Below are positions 25,573 through 37,204 of a stretch of DNA of 64,000 nucleotides, piece after piece. A program made the position numbers and the translations under genes. The DNA is from Sipunculus nudus. Its lineage: Eukaryota; Annelida; Sipuncula; Golfingiida; Sipunculidae. Numbering within the stretch: position 1 is the first letter of the stretch; each line of letters opens with the position of its first letter. The stretch is taken from positions 17,336,058-17,400,057 of the forward strand of contig CM049310.1 in the NCBI GenBank assembly GCA_026874595.1. The letters run 5' to 3'. The notes beneath the pieces are model-generated. The model saw only the letters and a list, made by a program, of their open reading frames with translations. It had not been told where the DNA came from and did not search any database.

Positions 25573-26210
25573 ATGTTTACGACTGATGACGATGCTAATG
25601 ATGATGAATATTATTAATATTGTAATAATAATAATAATTATAATTATTATTATTTATTATCACACGAAGTGGGTGTTCATTTACGGTGTCTTTGATTCCG
25701 TCTTTCATGAGAGTGTTTCCCTTTAGTGAAGAAAAATGAAAGCGGTAACTGAAATAAAGAAAGCTCAGATAAGTACGCCAAATATGTCTCAAGACCGATC
25801 ACAAACTAAAACACGGTTAAGTTTTAGGCATCCGACAAGAGAGTAATATCGCTATCGGGCTTTTGTTAGCTGATGAATATGATTCCATTTGCCCGTGCTG
25901 CAGATCGGTAGACCTATTCTTTTATAATTTAGAACATATTGACTAGGGGCATCTACCTAATTTGGCATATTTGAAAACATGACTCAGCAGCTTCCACTTT
26001 GGGGTCAAAATGGTGAACTTATAGGGTCCCTAGACTTGGAAGAAAAAAAAAACTATCGCTGGATCTGCTTTATTCACTAAATGGTGGATATATTGCAGTT
26101 TAGAAAAGAAATAGGTCCCCCGCCATGGATAAATGGGTCTTATTTAAGATTACTTGAAACCTATCTACATTATGAACTGGTTCATCGGGACCTCATTTTC
26201 GTGAACAATT
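24171..26210. other. Anonymous DNA with a TA tract
   Basis: No supported gene or element apart from the TA microsatellite at about 25524-25566 and small AAT runs near 25620-25655. Confidence 0.45.
25524..25566. repeat. (TA)n microsatellite
   Basis: TA alternation of about 41 bases. Confidence 0.95.
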
Positions 26211-26540
26211 ATTAGGGCCCCGCTTGACAAGTGGTGCCCTATAGTGATCATCGTGTTAGTCCGTCCTTCCGTACTTCTGTCCTTCCGTCGGTGACATTTT
26301 CTTTCGCGTGCGATAACTCAACAACAACATACTTCAGCTATCCAGAATTAATAGGGATGATTGGAACATATGAGGGCTCCGGACCTTTTGAATTACAGAC
26401 CTGTCGGAATTCCAAAATGGCTGCCGCAGCCCAATCGCTGATTTTCTTTCGCTCGCGATAACTCAACAACAACATACTTCAGCTTTCCCAAATTCACAGG
26501 GATGACTGGTACCTATGAGGATACTATTGTTATACTCATT
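26211..26540 (+). repeat. Fragment of a 'tccgtcc'-type element with ~145 bp direct repeat
   Basis: The left part has 'gtgccctatagtgatcat' followed by 'gtccgtccttccg', an opening style shared with the elements at 33.5 and 46.9 kb. The block 'ttttctttcgc' + 'gcgataactcaacaacaaca' + 'tacttcagct' occurs at about 26297 and 26442, each followed by 'agggatga.tgg.ac.tatgagg'. The right end is not recognisable, so it is probably truncated. Confidence 0.6.
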
Positions 26541-26623
26541 TCATTCTGTCACTCTGTCTGTCTATCCTTTATCAAGCATGAAAAGATCCCAAAGCGGGAG
26601 ACATTAATTCCACGAATTTGCTT

Positions 26624-26648
26624 GTTATTATTATTATTATTATTATTA

Positions 26649-26700
<52 letters not shown>

Positions 26701-26701
26701 C
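26624..26701. repeat. (TTA)n microsatellite
   Basis: About 25 TTA units with one 'tca' interruption. Imperfect TAG/GTA trinucleotide sequence continues over about 26770-27020. Confidence 0.95.
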
Positions 26702-26769
26702 AGTTATTATTATCAGTCATTATTATCATTACTTTTTATCATGAATTATTGGAATTCGCTGTGGCAGCG

Positions 26770-27020
26770 GTAAAAGTAGTAGTAGTAGTAGTAGCAGTAG
26801 TATTGGTAATGATGGTATTAGTACAATAATATTAGCAGTAAAAGAAGTACCAGCAGTAGTTATAGTAATGGTTATATTAGAGAAATGGGAGTAGTGAGTG
26901 TAGTACTAGTAGGAGTAGTAGGCGTAGTGCTAGAAGTAGTTATAGTTGTAGCATTAGGAGTTTTAGTAGTAATAGTAGCAGCATTAGGAATCTTTTTAAT
27001 AACAGTAGTAGTAGTAATAT
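26770..27020. repeat. Imperfect (TAG)n-rich stretch
   Basis: Many 'tag', 'gta' and 'agt' triplets with substitutions, an old trinucleotide expansion. Open frames here are low-complexity and not supported. Confidence 0.7.
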
Positions 27021-27865
27021 CTTTATATCTTATTATGGTTAAATAACAAATAATTTCATAACAGAGATTTCGTAAATTCACACATTATAGGTTTTAGTCT
27101 TTAAGATTGTAATACTCTGGTGTAGCGATTTCAAATAACTGGAAATCCGGATTACCTCCTACGATTTAAGATTAGCCAATCAAAATATTTTTTATTCTGG
27201 TTTACTTAAAATTCATATAATATTTTATTTTCTTGATTTCGTTAATTAGATTGAGCCTTATGTTCGAATGAAATGTGTCATGCGCTTTGATGAAGTGTAA
27301 AAGTCAGTATAAATGTAATTAATAATATAATTCCATCTGTTAATTTTCGTATTTTTCAAGTTGGTTATTGAAATAACATATCAGGGGTTAAAAACAGTAG
27401 AATTTTCCATTTAGTTTAATTATCGGGGGGGGGGGTAATCTGAACTGTGCGGGGGTATCCTGAATCTAAGTTCAGACTACCCCTAGGGGTACTCTCCTCA
27501 CGCGAGATCTCGTCTCTGAAGGGGATTGATCTCTGCCAGAGAATGTGCACAAGGCACTATATCCAGTCGAACGCAAGCTGTATCCCCCGCAATGGTAGGC
27601 CTATATATAAAGGATGCTTCGACAACATCCATTCCAAATATAACCAATAAATTGCATTCGTCCGTGAAAGAGATTTTTTATATTGATAAAACTGCGGCCC
27701 ATTTGAGGTGTAATATCTGTAACGCGGTATTGCAAATATAAACTGAAACTTGTGCACGTGCTAACATTGATAGTTTACGGGATATAGCTGCTGCCAGAAT
27801 TGTTGCAGACATAAATGCACGGTGATAGTGCAGGGACATTTGTTGTGGCCTTTTCATCATTATGC
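27021..27865. other. Anonymous DNA with a CCCCTAGGGG palindrome
   Basis: No supported gene. A poly-G run and the 14-base palindrome TACCCCTAGGGGTA lie at about 27425-27495. A related 'gcccctaggggtagtcta' occurs in opposite orientation at about 28942-28960. Confidence 0.45.
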
Positions 27866-28717
27866 TGTTACGGAACCTAATATCAACAGATCACGTATGC
27901 GTGATGAACAAAAATTTTGTAATGGAGAAAAAAAAATCTGTAACACTTGGCAGCGTGAAATGTCTAGGGGAATGAACAAAGAAGTCAGTGGCCTGTTGTT
28001 AACAAATAAATATAATTTATTCTTTAAACAACCCTAACATTACAATCCACTAAATCAATACAATTACACAGTATAACAGCAGTAAACAGCAAATCAATAC
28101 AATCACACAGTAATATTAACAAAGTGCACAGTACCTGGATACCACCACTGTCACAGCGATAAGTCCTTTAAAATGTTTAAGCCGGATGAACAGTTAACAC
28201 AAATTCTCTCGGAGAATAACAGTCCAATGTAAAGCTCTTGTAACAATACCGAAAGCACACTGAAGACTATAAAAAATCCGTTACAAATCCAGAAGAAAAT
28301 CTGAAGAAAATCTATAATTGCCCCACTTATAGGAATAGGTCGCACAAACTGACTTACACGCTTCTGTGTCCGCTGGAATATTCTCTCACCTCTCTCTCTC
28401 GGCTTTTAAACACGGCCTCTTTATATATCTTTTCACCTCAAGCCGAGAACTTTCCATTTTTTCGAACAATCCAAAGAACCCAACATAATAAACATGCTCA
28501 AAGAACATACTGAACAAAGAACGCTTTGTATCTACACGCCAGGGTTCATCCAATGTGGATTAAACCGAACATGCAACATGCGGCCAGGCGAGGCCGATAC
28601 AACACGAGCTATGCGTGGCACACGAACCAAATGTCAACAACGCATGGGGCACCCCTGCGAACAATAAAAGAAACACAGGCAAGACCGCTGCACACAATAC
28701 AAAGGGCACCTGTAAAA
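27866..28717 (+). mobile_element. Solo-LTR-like repeat, copy A
   Basis: This ~852 bp sequence is homologous over its length to 30027-30903. Shared blocks include 'atatcaacagatcac', 'aattttgtaatggaga', 'gcagcgtgaaatgtctaggg', 'gtacctggatacca', 'ctgtcacagcga', 'cttctgtgtccgctggaata' and 'gagaac.ttccatt'. It starts TGTTACGG and ends TGTAAAA, where copy B has TGTAACA. ATGC flanks it on both sides (27862-27865 and 28718-28721), which suits a 4-base target duplication around a solo LTR. It contains a TATA-like 'tttatatatc' near 28420 and 'aataaaag' near 28664, in the order expected of a plus-strand LTR. No gag-pol sequence was seen next to it. Confidence 0.65.
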
Positions 28718-29321
28718 ATGCAAAGGGATTCCCTGCATGAATTGGGGGGATTAACCATGATTGCATGCTGAAATTACCCATGAGCTGCAAAGGATCGAGA
28801 GTCACATGTTGTTTACATTTATTGATCAACAAAGGCAGGCGTGTTGACTGGTTCAAATGTCAGGTCAAACATGCGTAAATCCGTATCAAATGGCAGGGTC
28901 CTATCATTGGCTCTACAGACCTTTTACCCTGTCCAGAGGTTGCCCCTAGGGGTAGTCTAGTTAGGTTTCCCATTGCCGCTTAATTGCGGACGCAAGGGGA
29001 TGCTTCCAAAGATCTAATTTTCGTATTTTTTTTATCTCTAGCTCAAACCTGCGGAGAGCAGACTGAGTAAGCGCTGTTCACTTGACAAAGAGAGTCACCT
29101 TACAACTTACATTTGTAATTAGCGCAGAATCAGAAGAGAAGATTTAAATACTATATAATCTACACACATGCCGAGCTAAACCATAAATCTCATTTAATCA
29201 TTCTTTGATAAATCTTTTGTTGATAAAACGTCTCTGACGAACTGTTTACAGTAACTGAATCGAAGGGCAACAGTCGGGAATTGAATTAAATTAATTAAAG
29301 CATTTCATCCCCAACACACAG
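28718..29321. other. Anonymous DNA between the LTR-like copy and the candidate exon
   Basis: Nothing clearly coding. It contains 'gcccctaggggtagtcta' at about 28942-28960. No primer-binding site is evident after the LTR-like copy, which fits a solo LTR. Confidence 0.4.
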
Positions 29322-29551
29322 GGCAGAATTGGAATTACAAGAAATTTGAGTGGGAACGACCTGTGGCGGAAGGGTGGAATCCCCAGATTACAAGCGGGTT
29401 AGAGGCAGTTATCATGTTGATCAGCGAGCAAGCACAATCGGATCGGATTTTGGCCGTATTTGGTAACACTCACACCAACAGAACTAGTGTTAACAATGAG
29501 GCTCTGGACCAGGCTTTGAAACGCCCTGGTCCTTGGGATTATAGTGTCCAG
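29322..29551 (+). CDS. Candidate internal exon of an unrecognised protein
   Basis: A 230 bp open stretch is bounded by a good splice acceptor (pyrimidine-rich 'catttcatccccaacacacag') and a good donor (CAG|GTGGGA). After two bases of a split codon it reads 76 sense codons ending in phase 0, and the frame meets a stop just past the donor. The peptide begins QNWNYKKFEWERP, includes EAVIMLISEQAQSDRI and ends KRPGPWDYSVQ. It mixes hydrophobic and charged residues and is not low-complexity, unlike most open frames in the window. I do not recognise the family. No partner exons were identified, so it could be one exon of a gene with long repeat-filled introns, a pseudogene fragment, or chance. Confidence 0.35.
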
Positions 29552-29914
29552 GTGGGACTATAATTAACTGTAATATTGCTTTGTTGGACGCGCGTACAAT
29601 ATGACCCTCGGAGTCACTACCGGTCCCAGCTGGCCGTGGTTTTCATATAATTACATAAGCGAGGTCTTGTGACTGTTGATTTTGCTGTTCAAGGCGCTTT
29701 TACTTATTGCCGAGGCCCAGGGTCGTATTGTTAGATTGCTAGTTAAACTCTGGTCGCAGCAATCCTGTTTTTGAGCGGCCTGCGAGCGAGGTACGTGTTT
29801 TCTGTGTTATGAGGTGATGAACTTTTGAAATAAGATCCACAGGTGAGCTGCATAAATGTGCAGACGTACACACACAAACAAACATTTTATGTATTTGCAT
29901 TTTGTCTTGTGTGT

Positions 29915-29917
<3 letters not shown>

Positions 29918-29959
<42 letters not shown>

Positions 29960-29972
29960 AAAATATAATATA

Positions 29973-30023
<51 letters not shown>

Positions 30024-30025
30024 TA
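29918..30025. repeat. Two (TA)n tracts flanking a short spacer
   Basis: TA runs at about 29918-29956 and 29977-30025 are separated by AT-only sequence. The solo-LTR-like copy B follows directly. Confidence 0.9.
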
Positions 30026-30026
30026 T

Positions 30027-30899
30027 TGTCACGAAACCTCATATCAACAGATCACATAGTCGTGACGAACATAAATTTTGTAATGGAGATAAAAAAAAAT
30101 CTGATTCAGTAACACTAGGCAGCGTGAAATGTCTAGGGGAATGAATAAAGAAGTCAGTAGTTTTTTGTTAACAAATAATTATAATTTATTCCTAAAACAA
30201 TCCTAACATAACAATACACTAAATCAATACAATTACATTGTATAACAACAGTACAACAGCAAATCAATACAAGCATATAAATAAAGTGTACAGTACCTGG
30301 ATACCACAACTGTCACAGCGACAAAAAGTCCTTTAAAGCATATAATCCAAATGAACAGTTCACATAAATCTTCTCAGAGAATAACAGTCCAGTTCAATCA
30401 CAAAATCAATTTGTTGTAATCCAAAAGTGAAGTTCTGATAGTGACCCATTAGGCAAACTGAAGACTAATTAAAATCCGTTACAAATACGAAGAAAATCTA
30501 TAATTGCCGCATTTATCGGAAAAGGTCCACAAACTGACTTACTCTCTTCTGTGTCCGCTGGAATATATCTCTCCTCTCTCACGGCTCTCAACACAGCCCC
30601 TAATTTATAAATTTTCACCTAAGGCCGAGAACCTTCCATTTCCCGAACAATCTAAAGATCCCATTAATACACACGTTACAGGGAACATCTAGAACAACGA
30701 ACGCTGTGTTTCTACATCTCAGGGTTCTCATATTGGCCGGCCCGGCTCGGCCAGGCGAGAAAGCCCTAGACTAGCATGACCGCTGAGTTTACGTGTCAGA
30801 ATCCACGCGTGGGCCGGGCTATGCCGCCATAACAACGGACAACGCTAGCGCCGCACATACACATGTAAGACTGCTGCATACAATAAAAGAGGCATCTGT

Positions 30900-30903
<4 letters not shown>
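30027..30903 (+). mobile_element. Solo-LTR-like repeat, copy B
   Basis: This ~877 bp sequence is homologous to 27866-28717 with substitutions and small indels. The ends are TGTCACG and TGTAACA, in the TG...CA form of an LTR. ATATAT stands on both sides, but both flanks are TA microsatellite, so the target duplication cannot be read. A TATA-like 'tttataaa' lies near 30604 and 'aataaaag' near 30882. A small inverted repeat (TCACG ... CGTGA) lies within the first 45 bases. Its divergence from copy A, and the separate flanking duplication of that copy, argue against the two being the paired LTRs of one element. Confidence 0.65.

Positions 30904-30904
<1 letters not shown>

Positions 30905-30951
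<47 letters not shown>
30905..30951. repeat. (TA)n microsatellite after LTR-like copy B
   Basis: About 46 bases of TA alternation directly following the 3' end of the LTR-like repeat. Confidence 0.95.
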
Positions 30952-30955
<4 letters not shown>

Positions 30956-33465
30956 AGGTGTGTTTATTTTTCACTCAAATGGCAATCAAAAGTTCATTGT
31001 TGATATGTTTTGGCCTGTCTCTCTCGACCTTTGAATTTTTCCGTATATCCACTGGGAGAACTGAAAGCTGATATATAATTGTACCAAAGAAATTAAGACT
31101 TAAAGAACTATCTTCCAAAGAGAGGATCAAGAATAAAATAACTGCTGATGACGCATTTTTCATATTTTTTTATATGGAATGTAACGGCGAGAAAATGAGG
31201 ATGTTGTAGACATTTTGAGAGCAGGGATATGGGCGTGGTCATCTAGAAGCGTTAGTCCAGCTTCTCGGCCGATACGAGTCCAATCAGCAATAAACAAATA
31301 CCCGAATTTTATCTAATTTTCTTGTTCGATGATTACTTTTTTGATTGTGCCAGATAAGATGAATACATGTTTAATAAATTTGTGCAAAGTGCAGAACAAT
31401 TCTAACAAGTAAAACCCTTTGCTGTAAATATAAAATGAAAAGGGCAGAGAAACGCAATTTGGTTATCAGGGTAAAGTGGATTAAGCGGACAAGGTGTTTG
31501 AAAACGCGTCATTTTCTGCCAGATAAGCTGTAACAAAAAATCAAAACTTCTATGCACGCTTTGTTGAATTCGAAAATATACTCAGTATACACTCAGTATG
31601 TGTTTCAGTGCAAACTCCACATTCAACGATTGCAGGAGTCAGATGACGCCCTTGTACATAAACGTGAGACCCAGCCGCACCCGACTTTCCGAAGTATATT
31701 TGTTTGGCGGTCCTGAGCTCGACTCAGTTACAGGTGTTACTCAGTTATTGGACTACAGGACCACATTTGATCTCTCATGCCAATCGGACAAAAGTCCCGC
31801 TCCTTTCAACAGTGCGGAAACCATATGGCGTCACTGAATCCCTTTGAAAACTCGTGTTCTACCTCATAACCCCCTCCCCTAACCCCTTAATACACGACGT
31901 GTTAGTGCTCCTTTATTAGTACACGCCCTTGTACAAAAATGTTAGTGCATTTTCACTTGAGCAGGGCGCGTATTAAGCCGTTTTTTTTTCGTATGACCTT
32001 CATCGGTATGTAACGTCAAGCTGCTCATAACCTATGGAACCAGGGAGATTTCATATTTGACCAATGTTCTGTTAAATTACTCCCGATTCTCGTATGTGCG
32101 ATCATCCACCCTCGCCCAAATACTAAAAACTCCACTTCCGTCAGATTACTAGAGTGGCTGACAACAAGATTACCGTTAAGATTTAACTCGACAGGAAGAT
32201 GACCGGTATGTTCTGGTTGGCGTCACGTTCGCGAGGTTTAATATTCACTTCTCACTTTTAACTTCTTCGATGTTTCGCTAGGGTTTCATTTTCGCGATTT
32301 ACAAACCAGTTACTTACACAGTCTATAAAAGACCATTATTTTATTAATTACTTAATATACAAAAATCTTATCAAATTGCAAGATGACCATTAGCGCCATT
32401 TCGGTCCTCTTACATTAAAAAAGTCTGCGACCATAGTCATGGCTGCCAGACAAGTTTGGCTTACCAGCCCAATATCAGTGCCTACTGTACTGAGTCTTGC
32501 TTCAATTAATAATGGCAGATATACAAAACAAATCAAAATTATTTGAATGAACGATCTTTGAAATACAGAAATATTAAATGTGTACTTATTTTGATGCTAC
32601 CAGCACAATGTACGTGGAGCCTTGAGCCTATAGAATAAATTACAGTTCAATTGTGCTGATATGCCATTTTATTCATGGAGGTTTATTTTCGCGACAATTT
32701 CGTCTTCACGAATATCGTGAATTTGAAAAGCTCGCAAACAAAATGTCAACCACAGTATCCGATAAATATCTTTTCCGCGCTCATTCTATACCGGCGCTAA
32801 ATGTAATGTACGAATTCGTGGAAAATTGGGGATTTAGATTTAGCATAGATTTATCTAACGCCGATTCTGTCGCACACATATATCGTATCAGCACGAACAA
32901 AACTCGGACGTCACCGTACGCGTATTATTCATATGATTCGGATTTTTTTTCAATGACATTAGTGGTACCAGCGTCCAGCGATACCATAAATCTTTTGAAG
33001 TAGCACAATGCTTTGGGTAAGTCATCGAATGCTTTATATGATACCTTGTTATATATGATACCTTTTACACCCAGAAGACAGCGAAGGCCTTCAGATATTG
33101 ATTGATAAAAGCCTAGTGTGACCATAAAAACAATGGTGATAACATATTACTGAGAAAGTTAGCTTGCAAAGTCCAATGTGTAGAGGCACGGGTCGGATAT
33201 TATCAAAGGACAAATTTGCCGGGAGAGATTTCATTCACAATATAGTAGGCAAAGTATTGTTTGAATATGTAGATCGAATTTGTGTTTGACGATATACAGA
33301 CAGTGCCTAGGATAATTAAGTAACGATAATGAAATACAAACGGATAATAAAAGTGTTGCCGTCGCTCATATATAGCGTGACGGTCTGCGAGCCTCCTGGA
33401 AGTACCGCATCTCTGTTGACATGGTTACGCGAGCCTTTCTTAGGTTACATTTTAGCACCCCTGGT
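30952..33465. other. Anonymous DNA, no supported gene
   Basis: Patches such as 'tttattttcgcgacaatttcg' style sequence at about 32685 and 'ttttcgcgatttac' near 32290 look like fragments of a dispersed repeat. The 116-codon open frame at 32653-33003 starts inside such a patch and shows no known motif. Confidence 0.45.
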
Positions 33466-33544
33466 TTTTTAGCTCAGCTGACTGAAAGTCATCTGAGCTA
33501 TAGCGATCACTCTTTGTCCGTCGTCCGTCTGTCCGTCTGTCCGT

Positions 33545-36500
33545 CCGTTAACCAGGCACAAATCGTAACCGCTGGACCTAGAACCTTGTAACTTGGGATT
33601 CTGAGAGGTCCATAAAAAATCTCCTTGGAAACCAGAAATTAGGTCTCTGTTACCCATATCCTTCGAGCTATGGGGCCCCAAAGTACCCCCCAGAAAAGTC
33701 AAAAATTTCATACAAAAACTTCAATATCTCATTAACTACTTGACTGATGGTCATGATTTTTGGCATACATATTGATCATGAGATGTTACATCACTTCCTG
33801 CAGACTGGTGGCGCCACCTGTATTTTTCAATTTTTTACGAATTTTTTTCTCTATTTTTGAGACCTTTAAAAATGTGAACATCTGTTAACAAGGCACAAAT
33901 CATAAAGACTGGACTTAGAATCTTAATTCTTGACACACTGAGAGGTCCATGAAAAATCTCCTTGGAAACCAGAAATTAGGTCTCTGTTACCCATATCCTT
34001 TGAGCTATCGGGCCCCAAAGTACCCCCCAGAATAGTAAAAAATTTCATACAAAAACTTCAATATCTCAATAACTACATCACTGATGGTCTTCATTTTTGG
34101 CATACATATTGATCATGAGATGTTCAATCAGTTCCTGCAGACTGGTGGCGCCACCTGTACTGTTTGATTTTTTACGATTTTTTCCTCTATTTTTGAGACC
34201 TTTGAGGATGCTGTCATCTGTTAGCGTGGCACAAATCGTAACGACTGGACCTAGAATCTTCATTTTCGACACACTAAGAGACCTATGAAAAGTCTCCATG
34301 GAAACCAGAAATTAGGTCTCTGTTACCCATATCCTTTGAGCTATGGGGCCCAAAATTATCCCCCAGAATAGTCAAAAATTTCATACAAAAACTTCAATAT
34401 CTCATTAACTACATCACTGATGGTCATGATTTTCGACATACATATTGATCATGAGATGTTTCATCAGTTTGTGCAGACTGGTAGCGCCACCTGTATTTTT
34501 CAATGTTCACGAATTGTTTTCTCCATTTTTGAGACCTTTAAGGATGTAGTTATCTGTCAACAGGGTACAAATCGTAACGACTGGACCTAGAATCTTCGTT
34601 CTTGACACACAGGGAGACCCATGATAAGTCTCCATGGAAACCTGAAATTTGGTCTCTGTTACCCATATCCTTCGAGCTATGTGGCCCCAAAGTACCCCCC
34701 AGAAAAGTCAAAAATTTCATACAAAAACTTCAATATCTCATTAACTACATGACTGATGGTCATGATTTTTGGCATACATATTGATCATGAGATGTTACAT
34801 CACTTCCTGCAGACTGGTGGCGCCACCTGTATTTTTCGATTTTTTACGAATTTTTTTCTCTATTTTTGAGACCTTTAAAAATGTGAACATCTGTTAACAA
34901 GGCACAAATCATAAAGACTGGACTTAGAATCTTAATTCTTGACACACTGAGAGGTCCATGAAAAATCTCCTAGGAAACCAGAAATTAGGTCTCTGTTACC
35001 CATATCCTTTGAGCTATCGGGCCCCAAAGTACCCCCCAGAATAGTAAAAAATTTCATACAAAAACTTCAATATCTCAATAACTACATCACTGATGGTCTT
35101 CATTTTTGGCATACATATTGATCATGAGATGTTCGATCAGTTCCTGCAGACTGGTGGCGCCACCTGTACCGTTTGATTTTTTACGATTTTTTCCTCTATT
35201 TTTGAGACCTTTGAGGATGCTGTCATCTGTTAGCGTGGGACAAATCGTAACGACTGGATCTAGAATCTTCATTTTCGACACACTGAGAGACCTATGAAAA
35301 GTCTCCATGGAAACCAGAAATTAGGTCTCTGTTACCCATATCCTTCGAGCTATGGGGCCCAAAATTACCCCCCAGAATAGTCAAAAATTTCATACAAAAA
35401 CTTCAATATCTCATTAACTACATCACTGATGGTCATGATTTTCGACATACATATTGATCATGAGATGTTTCATCAGTTTGTGCAGACTGGTGGCGCCACC
35501 TGTATTTTTCAATGTTCACGAATTGTTTTCTCCATTTTTGAGACCTTTAAGGATGTAGTTATCTGTCAACAGGGTACAAATCGTAACGACTGGACCTAGA
35601 ATCTTCGTTCTTGACACACAGGGAGACCCATGATAAGTCTCCATGGAAACCTGAAATTTGGTCTCTGTTACCCATATCCTTCGAGCTATGTGGCCCCAAA
35701 GTACCCCCCAGAAAAGTCAAAAATTTCATACAAAAACTTCAATATCTCATTAACTACTTGACTGATGGTCATTATTTTTGGCATACATATTGATCATGAG
35801 ATGTTACATCACTTCCTGCAGACTGGTGGCGCCACCTGTATTTTTCGATTTTTTACGAATTTTTTTCTCTATTTTTGAGACCTTTAAAAATGTGAACATC
35901 TGTTAACAAGGCACAAATCATAAAGACTGGACTTAGAATCTTAATTCTTGACACACTGAGAGGTCCATGAAAAATCTCCTAGGAAACCAGAAATTAGGTC
36001 TCTGTTACCCATATCCTTTGAGCTATGGGGCCCAAAATTACCCCCCAGAATAGTCAAAAATTTCATACAAAAACTTCAATATCTCATTAACTACATCACT
36101 GATGGTCATGATTTTCGACATACATATTGATCATGAGATGTTTCATCAGTTTGTGCAGACTGGTGGCGCCACCTGTATTTTTCAATGTTCACGAATTGTT
36201 TTCTCCATTTTTGAGACCTTTAAGGATGTAGTTATCTGTCAACAGGGTACAAATCGTAACGACTGGACCTAGAATCTTCGTTCTTGACACACAGGGAGAC
36301 CCATGATAAGTCTCCATGGAAACCTGAAATTTGGTCTCTGTTACCCATATCCTTCGAGCTATGGCACTCCAAAGTACAGCTCAGAATAATGGAAAATTTG
36401 ATACAAAAGCTAAAGTATCTGAACAACTAATGCAGAGATAACCATAATTGTTTGCATGGATATTGATCATGGAGTGTTTCATAAGTTTCTGCAGACTGGT

Positions 36501-37204
36501 GGCACCACCTGTATTTGTTCGTTTTTTTTTACAAAATTTTTCTGTATTTTTGAGACCTTTAAAGATATGAACATCTGTTAACAGGGCACAAATCATAAAA
36601 ACTGGACCAAGAATCTTCATTCTTGACACACAGGGAGACCCATGAAAAGTCTCCATGGAAACTTGAAATTAGGTCTCTGTTACCCATATTCTTTAAGCTG
36701 TATGGGTCCAAAATACCCCCCCCCCATGAATAATGGAAAATTTGATACAAAAACTGCAGTATTTCAATAACTACAACACTGATGGTCATGATTTTCGGCA
36801 TACATATTGATCATGAGCTGTTCCATCAGTTTCTGCAGACTGGGTGTGCCACCTCTATTTTTTTTTCAAATTTTTACGAATTTTTTTCTTTTTTTTGAGA
36901 CCTTTAAAGATGTGGTTATCTGTCAACAGGATACAAATCGCAACAACTGGACCTAGAATCTTCATTCTTGTCATGCAAGGAGGCCCATGAAAGGTGCCTG
37001 TGGAAACTTGAAATTAGGTCTCTGTTACCCATATCCTTCAAGCTATAGGACTCCGAAGTATCCCTCAGAATAATGGACAATTTGATACAAAAACTGAAGT
37101 ATCTGAACAACTAATGCAGAGATCACCATGATTTTTTGCATGGATATTGACCATTAAGTGTTTTTATTAGTTTCTGCAGACTGGTGGAGCCACCTGTATT
37201 TTTG
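33545..37204 (+). repeat. Eleven ~336 bp tandem units with 1009 bp higher-order repeats
   Basis: The anchor 'cagactggtggcgcc' or a variant occurs at 33801, 34138, 34473, 34810, 35147, 35483, 35819, 36155, 36492, 36835 and 37177. Spacings are 335-337 for the first eight intervals or so, then 337-343. Units come in subtypes (for example 'acttcctgcag', 'cagttcctgcag', 'cagtttgtgcag' before the anchor) arranged A-B-C, A-B-C, A-C. The two trimers are 1009-1010 bp apart and nearly identical. The last three units are more diverged. Open frames in the array repeat with the same period and are not genes. Confidence 0.9.

Noticed and set aside
28718-30026. Internal region of one LTR retrotransposon between copies A and B
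   Set aside because: No gag-pol motifs, no primer-binding site, separate ATGC duplication around copy A, and clear divergence between the copies.
32653-33003. 116-codon open frame
   Set aside because: It begins in a 'tttattttcgcga' repeat-like patch, and I recognise no domain.
34078-37110. Many 60-90 codon frames on both strands
   Set aside because: They recur with the 336 bp or 1009 bp period and are by-products of the tandem array.
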